Notes: generated by a model not told the origin, from the letters alone. Positions 26,899 to 38,634 are shown, numbered from the stretch's first letter. The stretch: 64,000 nucleotides of DNA from Cupriavidus taiwanensis (GCF_900250075.1 NZ_LT977070.1:372001-436000); one strand, 5' to 3'. Numbers and translations: made by a program.

Positions 26899-27879
26899 TC
26901 AGGCGGCGGCCACCAGCTGGTCGATCGCGCCGAATACCGAATGACCCTGCGCGTCGAACATCTCGATCTTGACCGCGTCGCCGAACTTCATGAATTCGGT
27001 CACCGGCTTGCCTTCGTCGATGGTCTCGAGCATGCGCTTCTCGGCGATGCAGCAGTACCCCTTCTTGCGGTCGACATTGGAGATCGTGCCCGAGCCGACG
27101 ATGCTGCCGGCGCGCACGTTGCGGGTCTTGCAGATATGCGCGATCAGCTGGCCGAAGTCGAACACCATGTCGGTGCCGCAGTCGGGCTGGCCCACCTTCT
27201 TGCTGTTCCAGTGCACCGTCATCGGCAGGTGCACCTTGCGCTCGCGCCAGGCCTCGCCCAGTTCGTCGGGGGTCACCGCCACCGGCGAGAACGCCGTCGC
27301 CGGTTTGCTCTGGAGGAAGCCGAAGCCCTTGCCCAGTTCGGCCGGGATCAGGTTGCGCAGCGAGACGTCGTTGGCAAGCATCACCAGCCGGATGGCCTCG
27401 CCGGCCTGCTCCGGGGTGGCGCCCATCCTCACGTCGCCGGTGATCACCGCCACCTCGGCCTCGAAGTCGATGCCGAAGGCCTCGCTGGCGCAGACGATGT
27501 CGTCATGCGGGCCCAGGAAATCGTCGGAGCCGCCCTGGTACATCAGCGGGTCGGTCCAGAACTCGGGCGGCATCTCGGCGCCGCGCGCCTTGCGCACCAG
27601 CTCGACGTGGTTGACGTAGGCCGAGCCGTCGGCCCACTGGTAGGCGCGCGGCAGCGGCGCCATGCAGTCCTTCGGCGCGAACGGGAACGGATGCCGTGCG
27701 CGGCCGCCGTTGAGCGCGTCGTACAGGTCCTGCAGCTGCGGTGCGTAGAACTGCCAGTCGTCGAGCACGGTCTGCAGCTTGCCGGCGATGTCGGTGGCGA
27801 AGTGCGCGGTCTTCAGGTCGCGCGACACGACCACCAGCTGGCCGTCGCGCGAACCGTCCTTCAGGGTTGCGAGTTTCAT
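26899..27879 (-). CDS. Fumarylacetoacetate hydrolase family protein
   Basis: A 326-residue FAH-superfamily enzyme hydrolysing or decarboxylating beta-diketo acids. Visible family features are the N-terminal KLATLKDGSRDGQL, the catalytic FAH fold segments YVNHVELVRKARGAE, DFEAEVAVITGDV (metal-binding E-x-E in the middle) and the C-terminal GSGTISN. Length and layout resemble 2-keto-3-deoxy / fumarylacetoacetase-like proteins of aromatic degradation, but the substrate cannot be read from sequence. It follows the Bug gene and may be co-transcribed under IclR control. Confidence 0.86.
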   Translation of the reverse strand: MKLATLKDGSRDGQLVVVSRDLKTAHFATDIAGKLQTVLDDWQFYAPQLQDLYDALNGGRARHPFPFAPKDCMAPLPRAYQWADGSAYVNHVELVRKARGAEMPPEFWTDPLMYQGGSDDFLGPHDDIVCASEAFGIDFEAEVAVITGDVRMGATPEQAGEAIRLVMLANDVSLRNLIPAELGKGFGFLQSKPATAFSPVAVTPDELGEAWRERKVHLPMTVHWNSKKVGQPDCGTDMVFDFGQLIAHICKTRNVRAGSIVGSGTISNVDRKKGYCCIAEKRMLETIDEGKPVTEFMKFGDAVKIEMFDAQGHSVFGAIDQLVAAA

Positions 27880-27965
27880 GGGATGCGGTAGGGATCGAGG
27901 GCGCCTGCCGGGCAGGCGCGGTGGGCGCTAGTATGGGCGCTAGTCTAACGCGGCGCGCGCGCCGC

Positions 27966-28964
27966 TCAGTCGACCGTGATGCCCTTGGCCTTGATCAGCT
28001 TGCCCCAGCGCTCGGCCTCGGCGCGTGCATAGCTGGCGAATTCCTCGGGCGTGCTCGAGACCGCTTCGACGCCCACGCCTTCCAGCTTCTTCTGCACCTC
28101 GGGCGTCTTCAGCGCCTTGACCAGCTCGGCGTTCAGCCGCGCGACCACGGCCTTGGGCGTGCCGGCCGGCGCCACCATGCCTTGCCAGGCGTAGGCCTCG
28201 AAGCCGGCCACGCCGCCTTCGGCGACGGTCGGCACACTCGGCAGCACGGAGAGGCGCCTGGGCGTGGCCACGCCCAGCGCGCGCAGCTTGCCGGCCTGAA
28301 CGTTCTGCTGGCCCGAGGCCAGGTCCAGGAACATCAGGTCGACCTGGCCCGCGAGCAGGTCCTGCACCGCGGGCGCGGCGCCCTTGTAGGGCACGTGCGT
28401 CATCTTGACCCGGGTCTGGTCCATGAACAGTTCCATCGCCAGATGGTGCGGGCTGCCGGCGCCCGGCGAGGCAAAATTGACCTTGCCCGGATTCTTCTGC
28501 GCATAGTCGATCGCTTCCTTGAGCGTGCGCGCGGGGAAGTTCGGGTTGGCTACCAGCACCAGCGGGAAGCGCGCCAGCTGGCCGATATGGACGAAGTCCT
28601 TGTCGGCGTTGTACGGCAGCTTCTTGTACAGCGACGGATTGGCGGCCAGCGTGGCGGTATCGGCGGTCAGCACGGTGTAGCCGTCGGGCCTGGCATGCGC
28701 CACCGCATCGGCGCCGACGATGGTGGCGGCGCCGGGCCGGTTGTCGATCACCACCTGCTTGCCCAGCGCCGGCGAGATCGCCTGGGCCACGGTGCGCGCG
28801 ACCACATCGGTGCCGCCGCCGGCGGGGTAGGGCACCACCCAGCGGATCGGCTGCGACGGCCAGCTGTCGGCGCGCGCGGGTGCGCTCGCGGTGCACAGCA
28901 GGGCCAGCAGGGGAACGGCGCCGAGGGCGGCAAGGACGGGGCGGAAGTAGCCAGGGGGGCGCAT
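27966..28964 (-). CDS. Bug/TctC periplasmic solute-binding protein
   Basis: A 332-residue Bug-family receptor with a signal peptide (cleavage after ARA at residue 32) and the typical mature start WPSQPIRWVVPYPAGGGTDVVAR (quoted in part: VVPYPAGGGTDVVAR). Other markers are VVIDNRPGAATIVGAD and FASPGAGSPHHLAME. Such proteins bind carboxylates for tripartite tricarboxylate transporters or signalling; no TctAB genes are adjacent, so it is an orphan receptor, common in this group. GGAG before ATG 28964 supports the start over an upstream in-frame ATG at 29009. It is divergent from iclR. Confidence 0.9.
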   Translation of the reverse strand: MRPPGYFRPVLAALGAVPLLALLCTASAPARADSWPSQPIRWVVPYPAGGGTDVVARTVAQAISPALGKQVVIDNRPGAATIVGADAVAHARPDGYTVLTADTATLAANPSLYKKLPYNADKDFVHIGQLARFPLVLVANPNFPARTLKEAIDYAQKNPGKVNFASPGAGSPHHLAMELFMDQTRVKMTHVPYKGAAPAVQDLLAGQVDLMFLDLASGQQNVQAGKLRALGVATPRRLSVLPSVPTVAEGGVAGFEAYAWQGMVAPAGTPKAVVARLNAELVKALKTPEVQKKLEGVGVEAVSSTPEEFASYARAEAERWGKLIKAKGITVD

Positions 28965-29065
28965 CGGTGGTCTCCATGGTAAAACGGGGCCCGGCTCGGC
29001 GGGCGGCACGTGCGCCGCGCCGGACAGGTCTGTGGCGAAGAAAGTCTACCGAGCGCTTAAAAATT

Positions 29066-29096
29066 GGTAAATCGATTTCGCTATAGTAAATTTACC
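29066..29096. promoter_or_regulatory. Candidate IclR operator
   Basis: GGTAAAT (29066-29072) and ATTTACC (29090-29096) form an inverted repeat, and the right half is itself a perfect palindrome, GTAAATTTAC (29086-29095); the left half has GTAAATCGATTT. The AT-rich site lies between the divergent Bug gene (start 28964) and iclR (start 29145), where an IclR protein would bind. Confidence 0.5.
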
Positions 29097-29144
29097 TAGG
29101 ATTTTTCCCTCCCCCAGCCAGCAAGCACAGGCCCTGCCACCCGC

Positions 29145-29978
29145 ATGTCAGAGATCGAAGAAGAAGACGCCAAGCTGCGTTCCGGCATCCAGTCCATCGA
29201 GGTGGGCTTCAGGCTGCTGCAGGCGCTCGCGGCATCGCCGCGCGCGATGATGCTGCGCGACCTGGCCGCCGCAGCAGACATGAACCCCGCCAAGGCCCAT
29301 CGCTATCTGGTCAGCTTCATGCGGCTGGGCGCGGTGGCGCAGGACCCCGTCAGCGGGCGCTATGACCTGGGGCCGTTCGCGCTGCAGCTGGGGCTGGCCG
29401 GGCTGAACCGTCTCGACCCGGTCAAGAAGGCGCGGCCGATCCTGTCGCAGCTGCGCGACGAGCTGGACCTGACCGCCGGCATCGCGGTGTGGGGCAACCA
29501 CGGTCCCACGGTGGTGCACTGGGAGGAATCCAGCCACCCGGTCACGGTCAGCCTGCGCCTGGGTGACGTGATGCCGATGCTCAACTCCGCCACCGGCCGG
29601 CTCTACGGTGCCTATCTGCCGCGCAAGCAGACCCTGCCGCTGATCGAGCGCGAGCTGGGCGCGCGCGGCCATGACGGCGTGCCCGACATGCCGCGCACGC
29701 TGGCCGACTACGATGCGATCTGCGCCGAGGTGCGCGCGCACGGCGCCGCGCGCACGCTCGGCGGCGTGCTGCCGGGCATCAATGCGTTCTCGATGCCGGT
29801 GTTCGACGCCAACGGCCATCTCGCCATGGGGCTGATCGTGCTGGGCGCGCAGAGCATATTCGATGCAGAATGGGGCGGTACGATGGATCGCCGTGTACGC
29901 GCCATCGCCCAACAGCTCTCATCGGAACTCGGCTACCTTGGTGCCGCCACGCCGGCCGGACAAACCGGCCCCGCCTGA
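29145..29978 (+). CDS. IclR-family transcriptional regulator
   Basis: A 277-residue regulator: N-terminal winged helix (about residues 10-72, QSIEVGFRLLQALAASP and MNPAKAHRYLVSFM) and a C-terminal GAF-like effector domain with LGDVMPMLNSATGRLYGAYL and the GVLPGINAFSMPVFD segment. IclR proteins usually control an adjacent carboxylate or aromatic catabolic operon; the divergent Bug-FAH pair is the natural target. The ligand is unknown. The DUF3108 gene that follows overlaps its 3' end. Confidence 0.9.
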   Translation: MSEIEEEDAKLRSGIQSIEVGFRLLQALAASPRAMMLRDLAAAADMNPAKAHRYLVSFMRLGAVAQDPVSGRYDLGPFALQLGLAGLNRLDPVKKARPILSQLRDELDLTAGIAVWGNHGPTVVHWEESSHPVTVSLRLGDVMPMLNSATGRLYGAYLPRKQTLPLIERELGARGHDGVPDMPRTLADYDAICAEVRAHGAARTLGGVLPGINAFSMPVFDANGHLAMGLIVLGAQSIFDAEWGGTMDRRVRAIAQQLSSELGYLGAATPAGQTGPA

Positions 29979-31041
29979 ACCTGACGCCCGGCGCGGCGCG
30001 GATTCCCGCGTCTGGCGCCGGCGCCGCTGGATCTTTGTGATTGCGCTGGTGCTGCTGGTCCACCTGCTGGCGGTGGTGGGCCTGGTGCGCATGCCCGGGC
30101 CGCTGATCCCGGTCGATGTCAGCGATACCCCCACGCTGGAAGCCGTGCTGCTGCCGCCGCCGGCGCCGCCAGCCCCACCCAAGCCAAGACCGATCGCGCG
30201 CGCGCCGCGCCCGCAGCCCAAGCCCGCGGCACCGCAGCCTGAACCGGAAGTTCCCGCACCCGAGCCGGCGCCACCGCTCGCCACCAGCCCGCAGGGCGCT
30301 ACCGAGATGGCCGCCGGCAGCGGCGGCGAAGGCAGCGCGGCCGCGCCCGCAGCCGCCGCCGCGCCGGCCCCGTCCGGCGGCCCGCAGGGCGGTGTCAACG
30401 GCGTGCGCTACAGCGCGCCCCCATCGGCGACCATGCATTACGCCAGCTTCGTCAACGGCGTGCAGAACCCGGACGGCCTGATCCGCTGGGAGCAGGACGG
30501 CGGCCGCTACCGCCTGGCGGTCGAGACCCGGGTGCTGTGGTTCCGCTTTGCCTTCCAGAGCAGCGGCGCGCTGGCCGAGCAGGGGCTGTTGCCGGAACGC
30601 TACGAGGAGCGCCGCCGCAACAAGGTCGAGGCCTCGCGCATCGACACCGCGGCCGGCACCGTGGCCTTTGCCTCGGGCGCGCAGGCGCCGTTTCCGCCCG
30701 GCGCCCAGGACCGCTTCAGCGTCTTCCTGCAACTGGTGGGGCTGGTGCGCGGCAATCCCCAGCGCTATGCCACGCCCGGTGTGACCGAAGCGTTCCAGGT
30801 GGCCGACACCCGGGATGTGGAGCCGATGCAAGTGCAGTATGTTGGAGAGGTCGAGGTCGACACCGGCCAGGGCGTGGTGCGCGCCAAGCACTTTGTGCGG
30901 CTGCCGCGCCGCGCCAACGACCGGCGCCGCGTCGAGGTCTGGCTGGCGCAGTCGCTGGGCTGGATGCCGGTGCGGTTGCGCCAGACCGAGCCCGACGGCA
31001 CCCAGATCGACCTGGTGTACCGCGGCAGGGAAGGACCGTAG
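29941..31041 (+). CDS. DUF3108 protein with TonB-like Pro-rich region
   Basis: About 366 residues: a basic cytoplasmic start (WRRRRW), one transmembrane helix (about 30-50), a long Pro/Ala/Lys-rich periplasmic linker (about 65-140) and a C-terminal DUF3108 domain of beta strands (YASFVNGVQNPDGLIRWE..., VLWFRFAFQSSG). The layout resembles a TonB-like periplasm-spanning protein, but no TonB C-terminal domain is present; function is unknown. The start is uncertain (GTG 29941 or TTG 29938), overlapping iclR by ~38 bp in another frame. Confidence 0.8.
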   Translation: MPPRRPDKPAPPEPDARRGADSRVWRRRRWIFVIALVLLVHLLAVVGLVRMPGPLIPVDVSDTPTLEAVLLPPPAPPAPPKPRPIARAPRPQPKPAAPQPEPEVPAPEPAPPLATSPQGATEMAAGSGGEGSAAAPAAAAAPAPSGGPQGGVNGVRYSAPPSATMHYASFVNGVQNPDGLIRWEQDGGRYRLAVETRVLWFRFAFQSSGALAEQGLLPERYEERRRNKVEASRIDTAAGTVAFASGAQAPFPPGAQDRFSVFLQLVGLVRGNPQRYATPGVTEAFQVADTRDVEPMQVQYVGEVEVDTGQGVVRAKHFVRLPRRANDRRRVEVWLAQSLGWMPVRLRQTEPDGTQIDLVYRGREGP

Positions 31042-31106
31042 CGCCGCCGGTTCGCGCCGCCGGTCCGACCATATCCACGCAGGCTTGACCGAAAGGAGAC
31101 CCAGCC

Positions 31107-31949
31107 ATGACCGTTGCCACGCCGCCCACCGAAACCCGCCGCATCCATGCCGACGGCGCCGACCTGCACGTGCGCCTCGACGGCGCCGACGGGCCCTGGG
31201 TGATCATGACCCATGCCCTGGCGGCCGACCATACCCTGTGGGACCTCACCGCCAGGCACCTGGCCGGCCGCTACCGCGTGGTGCGCCCGGACCTGCGCGG
31301 CCATGGCGCCAGCGATGCCCCGCTCGGCCCCTACACCATGACGCGCCTGGCCGACGACGTGGTGGCCGTGATGGACGCGCTGCAAATTCCGCAGGCGCAC
31401 TTCTGCGGCATCTCGGTCGGCGGCATGATCGGGCAGAGCATGGGGCTGCGCCATCCGGAGCGGCTGCTGTCGCTGACGCTGGTTGCGACCAACAGCCAGA
31501 CGCCGATGGAAGCCCACCCGATGTGGCACAACCGCATCGGCCAGGCCGAGGCCCACGGCATGGCGGGACTCGCCGATGCCACCCTCGGGCGCTGGCTGAC
31601 GCCGGCGTTCCATGCGTCCCATCCGGACGAAGTGTTGCGTATCCGCGACATGTTGGTGGCGACTCCGGTACGTGGATACGTGGGTGTGGCCGAGGCCATC
31701 ATGGCTTTCGACCTGGCGGGCGCGCTTTCCCGCATCCATTGTCCTACGCTGGTAGTAGCGGGCGAGCAGGACCAGGGCGCCACCGTGGCGATGGCACAAA
31801 GCATTGCCGCGGCGATCCCCGGGTCACGGCTCGAAGTGGTGCCGCAAGCGGCGCACCTGGTGCACGTGGAGCAGCCGGAACGCTTCCACGCCGCGCTGGA
31901 CGCCTTCCTGGGGAGCGCCGCATGCGGGGGCCAGTGCGACGTTCCGTGA
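31107..31949 (+). CDS. Alpha/beta hydrolase, 3-oxoadipate enol-lactonase-like
   Basis: A 280-residue alpha/beta hydrolase. Nucleophile elbow GISVGG (Ser near residue 107), acid in VVAGEQDQG and His in QAAHLVHVEQP give a full triad. The overall pattern (DLRGHGASDAP, LSLTLVATNSQTP) is close to PcaD/enol-lactonase-type and related esterases. No other protocatechuate genes are nearby, so PcaD function is not supported by context. AAGGAG precedes ATG 31107; 65 bp separate it from the DUF3108 gene. Confidence 0.83.
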   Translation: MTVATPPTETRRIHADGADLHVRLDGADGPWVIMTHALAADHTLWDLTARHLAGRYRVVRPDLRGHGASDAPLGPYTMTRLADDVVAVMDALQIPQAHFCGISVGGMIGQSMGLRHPERLLSLTLVATNSQTPMEAHPMWHNRIGQAEAHGMAGLADATLGRWLTPAFHASHPDEVLRIRDMLVATPVRGYVGVAEAIMAFDLAGALSRIHCPTLVVAGEQDQGATVAMAQSIAAAIPGSRLEVVPQAAHLVHVEQPERFHAALDAFLGSAACGGQCDVP

Positions 31950-32176
31950 CAAGCAACACACTGATGTTCCAGGCTCAAGAAACTTGTTGCATTGGCCGAT
32001 GCCCAATTCATGTAAGGCAGAAAATCGTGGCAACGTGGTGACAGGCACTCAATAACTTGATTTCCCGCCGGTCACCCCAAGTTTGGAGGTAAAGCCGCGG
32101 CGCCCCCCTCATGGCAACAACTGAGGCAAGAACCACAAGGGCGAGCCGCCCATCCATGACGCCCAGGAGGTGTGCC

Positions 32177-32434
32177 ATGCAAATGATCTACAACAGCGAC
32201 AACTACTGCATCGTCGAGTTCGGTGCGGATGTCGAGCAAGCGCCGCTCGAATTCGGCGGCTACGAAATCGTCGACAAGAACCTGAAGCGCGAGATTTTCC
32301 TCGGCGGCCAGCTCGCCGAAAGCTTCCGCGCCGACGTCAAGCGGCTGATCGAAAGCGAGCCGTCGGTGGAGGAGGTCGATGACTTCCTCGGCAAGTTCGA
32401 CAACGTGATGACGCACCCGCTGGTGATGCACTGA
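32177..32434 (+). CDS. DUF3567 family protein
   Basis: An 85-residue acidic protein recognised as DUF3567 (MQMIYNSDNYCIVEF start, GGYEIVDKNLKREIFLGG centre). The family is nearly confined to betaproteobacteria and has no known function. A perfect AGGAGG at 32165-32170, 6 bp before ATG 32177, decides the start over an upstream in-frame ATG at 32111 and suggests strong translation. A terminator follows at 32493. Confidence 0.88.
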   Translation: MQMIYNSDNYCIVEFGADVEQAPLEFGGYEIVDKNLKREIFLGGQLAESFRADVKRLIESEPSVEEVDDFLGKFDNVMTHPLVMH

Positions 32435-32492
32435 GCGGCCACGCCGGGCCGGCGCCCCGAGCCGCCGCCCGCCCGGTTTCGCGACGAGGACC

Positions 32493-32520
32493 AAGCCCGC
32501 TTCGGCGGGCTTTTGCTTTC
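32493..32520. terminator. Terminator between DUF3567 and rhodanese genes
   Basis: Stem AAGCCCGC / GCGGGCTT with a TTCG loop (32493-32512) followed by TTGCTTT on the plus strand. It ends the DUF3567 transcript and may also serve the convergent rhodanese gene. Confidence 0.8.
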
Positions 32521-32536
32521 TTGCGGCCGCAATGGC

Positions 32537-32929
32537 TCAGTACTGTTCCCAGGGCAGCCCGTCGTGGCGCCAGCCGTTGAGCGTATTGCGGTGGCGCTCC
32601 GCGTCGAGGTCGCCCTCGAAGCCGTGCAGCACAAAGCGGACGTTGGAAAAACCCGCGCCCTCGAGCGCGCGGGCCGCGGCGGACGAGCGATTGCCGCTGC
32701 GGCAGATCAGCAGCACCGGCCGCGCCGAGGCCTGCCCGGCGAGCTTCTTCACCATCTGCACGAAATGCGGGTTGACCTCCCAGTCCGGGCCGTCGTTCCA
32801 GGGCACGTTGTGCGCGCCCTTGGGATGGCCGACGAACAGGTATTCCATTTCGCTGCGGCAGTCGATGAAGAGCGTCTCGGGCGATTGCGCCAGCAAGGCG
32901 TGGGCGTCGGTCGGGGACAGGTGTTGCAT
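32537..32929 (-). CDS. Single-domain rhodanese-like sulfurtransferase
   Basis: A 130-residue cytoplasmic rhodanese domain with active-site C76 in the loop CRSGNRS, preceded by the FIDCRSEMEYLFVGHPKGA signature. The CRxGxR loop is that of PspE/GlpE-type sulfurtransferases, which move sulfane sulfur to acceptors. It is transcribed on the minus strand, divergent from the methionine synthase genes, so a link with sulfur metabolism is possible but unproven. Confidence 0.88.
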   Translation of the reverse strand: MQHLSPTDAHALLAQSPETLFIDCRSEMEYLFVGHPKGAHNVPWNDGPDWEVNPHFVQMVKKLAGQASARPVLLICRSGNRSSAAARALEGAGFSNVRFVLHGFEGDLDAERHRNTLNGWRHDGLPWEQY

Positions 32930-33139
32930 GGTCGGAAGAGGCAGTGAAGCGGCGCGGCGCAGGCCGCCGGACGGTGATGTTTACGCCTCTCAGTGTAGGC
33001 GCCGGAGCGTCCGGCAGGCAACCGACGGCGCCCGCAAGGCCTTGATACACCTGATAAAATCGCACCTCCTTGGCCGCCATCGGCCACCGCGGCCTACCGT
33101 CGAAGCTCCGCCGGCCCCGCCTTTCCAGAGTTCCCCGCC

Positions 33140-34201
33140 ATGAGTGCCCCTGAATCCCGCGCGGCCGCACCGCGCCCCTACACCCGGGCTGCCGAGCTGC
33201 CCCGGCTGCTGCAAGAACGCATCCTGATCCTGGATGGCGCCATGGGCACCATGATCCAGCGCTACAAGCTGAGCGAGGCCGACTACCGCGGCGAGCGCTT
33301 CGCCGAACACAAGGTCGACGTCAAGGGCAACAACGAACTGCTGCTGCTGACGCGCCCGCAGGTCATCAGCGAGATCCACGAGCAGTACCTGGCCGCCGGC
33401 GCCGACCTGATCGAAACCAATACCTTCGGCGCCACGCGGGTGGCGCAGGAAGACTACAAGATGGCCGAGCTGGCCTACGAGATGAACGTCGAGGCCGCGC
33501 GCCTGGCGCGCGCTGCCTGCGACAAGTACAGCACGCCCGACAAGCCGCGCTTCGTCGCCGGCGCCTTCGGCCCCACGCCCAAGACCGCCAGCATCTCGCC
33601 GGATGTGAACGACCCCGGCGCGCGCAACGTCACCTTCGAGGAATTGCGCGAGTCGTACTACGAACAAGGCAAGGCACTGCTCGAAGGGGGCGCCGACGTG
33701 TTCCTGGTCGAGACCATCTTCGACACGCTCAACGCCAAGGCCGCGCTGTTCGCCATCGACCAGCTGTTCGAGGACACCGGCGAGCGCGTGCCGGTGATGA
33801 TCTCCGGCACCGTGACCGATGCCTCGGGCCGGATCCTGTCCGGGCAGACCGTCGAGGCGTTCTGGAACAGCTTGCGCCATGCGCGGCCGGTGACCTTCGG
33901 CCTGAACTGCGCGCTGGGCGCGACGCTGATGCGCCCCTACATCGCCGAGCTGGCCAAGATCTGCGACGCCGCGGTGTCGTGCTACCCCAACGCGGGTTTG
34001 CCGAACCCGATGAGCGACACGGGTTTCGATGAAACCCCCGAGGTCACGTCGTCGCTGGTGGAAGAGTTCGCTGCCTCCGGGCTGGTGAACCTGGTGGGCG
34101 GCTGCTGCGGCACCACGCCCGAGCATATCGCCGCCATCGCCCAGCGCGTGGCCGACAAGAAACCCCGCAGCTGGCCCGGCCAGTATCGCGACGCCGCCTG
34201 A
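33140..34201 (+). CDS. metH1: Methionine synthase, homocysteine-binding part (split MetH)
   Basis: A 353-residue protein equal to the first module of cobalamin-dependent MetH: homocysteine S-methyltransferase with zinc ligands C257 (GLNCALGA) and C322-C323 ([10 protein letters not shown]), and the start [13 protein letters not shown]. In E. coli this is fused to the remaining modules in one 1227-residue chain; here the remainder is the next gene, 18 bp away. A split MetH is usual in Burkholderiales, so this is not a broken gene. I see no cobalamin riboswitch upstream. Confidence 0.95.
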   Translation: MSAPESRAAAPRPYTRAAELPRLLQERILILDGAMGTMIQRYKLSEADYRGERFAEHKVDVKGNNELLLLTRPQVISEIHEQYLAAGADLIETNTFGATRVAQEDYKMAELAYEMNVEAARLARAACDKYSTPDKPRFVAGAFGPTPKTASISPDVNDPGARNVTFEELRESYYEQGKALLEGGADVFLVETIFDTLNAKAALFAIDQLFEDTGERVPVMISGTVTDASGRILSGQTVEAFWNSLRHARPVTFGLNCALGATLMRPYIAELAKICDAAVSCYPNAGLPNPMSDTGFDETPEVTSSLVEEFAASGLVNLVGGCCGTTPEHIAAIAQRVADKKPRSWPGQYRDAA

Positions 34202-34219
34202 GCCCGAGAGCCTGACAAC

Positions 34220-36967
<2,748 letters not shown>

Positions 36968-37229
36968 CCGGGTGCGACGCCCGGGCGGCAGCGGCGGCGG
37001 CGATGCGCCGCCGCCAGCCCTTTGATGCAGCAGGAAAAGCGCAGCGAATGGCCCGCACGGCGCCGCCAGGGTGGCGTGCGGGCCGCCTCACAACTCCTTA
37101 CAGTGCCTTTCAACTGCTCACAGACCGCCGCAGTCCGGCTCCCTAGACTGAGGGCTCGATACACGCAATCACCAGCGTGATCACCGCGGCGAATGTTTCG
37201 CCGTGGGGCATCCTGAAAGGAGTCTGTCC

Positions 37230-37691
37230 ATGAAGAAACTGCTGCTCTCCCTGTCCGCACTGTCGATCGCCGCGGCTTCCTCGCTGGCCATGGCCCAGGG
37301 CACCGGCGCTGCCGTCGGCGCCAAGGCCGATGTCGGTGCCTCGGTGACCACGCCCGCGCCCGCCGCGGCGGCACAAGGTGGCCTGAACGCCGTCGGCGGC
37401 GCCGCCACGGGTGCCGCGGGCGCGGCCGAGAAGGGCCTGTCGACCGCCGGCGCGGCGACCGACAAGGGCCTGTCGGCAGCGGGCACGGCGGCTGACAAGG
37501 GCCTGTCGACCGCGGGCGCCGCCGTCGACAAGAGCGCCGGCACCGCCGCCGACGCCACCGGCTCGGCCAAGGCAGAGGCGGGCAGCAAGGCCAAGCATGG
37601 CAAGCACGCCGCCAAGTCGACCAAGAAGTCGAAGGCCGACGCGAACGTGGGCGTCAGCGCCGGCGCGGAGGCTGGCGCGAAAGCGCAGTAA
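37230..37691 (+). CDS. Exported Ala-rich protein with 11-residue LEA-like repeats
   Basis: A 153-residue protein with a signal peptide (MKKLLLSLSALSIAAASSLAMAQ is residues 1-23 as described: basic start, hydrophobic core, AMA-Q cleavage). The mature chain has four 11-residue units starting near residue 68 of the form KGLSTAGAATD, then a Lys-rich segment (KHGKHAAKSTKK) and an Ala/Gly tail. Eleven-residue Ala/Lys/Thr/Asp repeats resemble group 3 LEA and related stress proteins, suggesting an unfolded or amphipathic-helical periplasmic protectant; that is inference. AAAGGAG precedes ATG 37230. A very strong terminator follows at 37790. Confidence 0.75.
   Translation: MKKLLLSLSALSIAAASSLAMAQGTGAAVGAKADVGASVTTPAPAAAAQGGLNAVGGAATGAAGAAEKGLSTAGAATDKGLSAAGTAADKGLSTAGAAVDKSAGTAADATGSAKAEAGSKAKHGKHAAKSTKKSKADANVGVSAGAEAGAKAQ
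37431..37562 (+). repeat. Tandem 33-bp repeats inside the LEA-like gene
   Basis: Four consecutive 33-bp units begin at 37431, 37464, 37497 and 37530; the first three open with AAGGGCCTGTCG and the fourth is degenerate (AAGAGCGCC). They encode the 11-residue protein repeats and look like a recent internal expansion. Confidence 0.8.
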
Positions 37692-38001
37692 GCACCCGGA
37701 TAGTCGCTTGCAGTACTAGCCCCAGCCTCTACCGGTGCATGGCCGCGCCGGGCTCCCTCCAGGGAAGTTCACGGGCCTGACGCGCCGCAGCAAAGCGGGA
37801 CGGATCCTATCCGTCCCGCTTTGCTTTTGCGGCTGCCGCGGCGTGCCCGCGGCTGGCCTTGCCGCCACGCCGCATTGTCAGCCTGACACCGACAGCCTGA
37901 GCGCGCGCGCGGCACTACAATGACAGCATCGCAAGCGGTTCCGCCTGCACCCGACGTGCACCGGGCCGAAGTGCTGGTCCGTTAAACCCGTGGAGCCCCA
38001 C
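37692..38001. other. Intergenic region between the LEA-like gene and the response regulator
   Basis: The 310-bp stretch contains the terminator at 37790-37828 and, further down, the promoter region of the response regulator; TACAAT at 37917-37922 could be a -10 box, without a convincing -35. I see no gene in it. Confidence 0.5.
37790..37828 (+). terminator. Strong Rho-independent terminator
   Basis: A perfect 16-bp stem (37790-37805 with 37809-37824; GCAAAGCGGGACGGAT arm) with a 3-nt CCT loop and TTTT after it. It insulates the two-component genes from the LEA-like gene. Confidence 0.88.
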
Positions 38002-38634
38002 ATGATCCGCGTCCTGATCGCCGACGACCACGAGATTGTGCGTGCCGGGCTGCGTCAGTTCATTTCCGAAGAACCCGATATCCAGGTGACCGGCGAGGCC
38101 GGCAGTGGCGACGAAGTCATGGCGCAGCTGCGCGATGCCGAGTTCGACGTGCTGGTGCTGGACATCTCGATGCCGGACCGCAACGGCATCGACGTGCTCA
38201 AGCTGATCCGCCAGCGCAAGCCCGACCTGCCGGTGCTGATCCTGTCGACATACCCGGAAGACCAGTACGCGATCAACCTGATCCGTGCGGGCGCCTCCGG
38301 TTATCTGACCAAGGAAAGCGCACCCGACGACCTGGTCAAGGCAATCCGCACGGTGGCGCAGGGGCGCCGCTACGTCAGCGCCACGGTGGCCGACCTGCTG
38401 ATCGGCGGGCTCGACAAGCCGACCGAGCAGCCGGTGCACCAGATGCTGTCCGAGCGCGAGTTCCAGATCTTTTGCAAGCTTTCACGCGGGCAGTCGGTAT
38501 CGGTGATCGCCGACGAGCTGTTCCTCAGCGTCAAGACCGTCAGCACCTACCGTTCGCGCATCCTGGAGAAAATGGGCATGAAGACCAACGCCGACCTGAC
38601 CTACTACGCGATCAAGAACGGCCTGGTGGAATAG
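38002..38634 (+). CDS. NarL/FixJ-type response regulator
   Basis: A 210-residue regulator: receiver domain (1-120) with acidic pocket DDHE, phospho-acceptor D54 (LDISMPDR) and conserved Lys in YLTKESAP, then a LuxR-type helix-turn-helix (about 145-205, LSEREFQIFCKL...LFLSVKTVSTYRSRI). ATG 38002 matches the family start. It lies 55 bp upstream of a second receiver gene and faces a NarX-type histidine kinase, its likely partner. Targets are not evident. Confidence 0.92.
   Translation: MIRVLIADDHEIVRAGLRQFISEEPDIQVTGEAGSGDEVMAQLRDAEFDVLVLDISMPDRNGIDVLKLIRQRKPDLPVLILSTYPEDQYAINLIRAGASGYLTKESAPDDLVKAIRTVAQGRRYVSATVADLLIGGLDKPTEQPVHQMLSEREFQIFCKLSRGQSVSVIADELFLSVKTVSTYRSRILEKMGMKTNADLTYYAIKNGLVE

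Noticed and set aside
31950..32176. Small RNA in the AT-richer region before DUF3567
   Set aside because: No clear promoter-terminator pair encloses a transcript; it is better read as the DUF3567 leader.
32930..33139. Cobalamin or SAM riboswitch before the methionine synthase genes
   Set aside because: No B12-box-like or SAM-type conserved core is visible in this GC-rich leader; a covariance search would be decisive.
37120..37229. Stress-sigma-factor promoter before the LEA-like gene
   Set aside because: A TAGACT element is present near 37143 but no matching -35 was convincing, so it is not listed as a feature.
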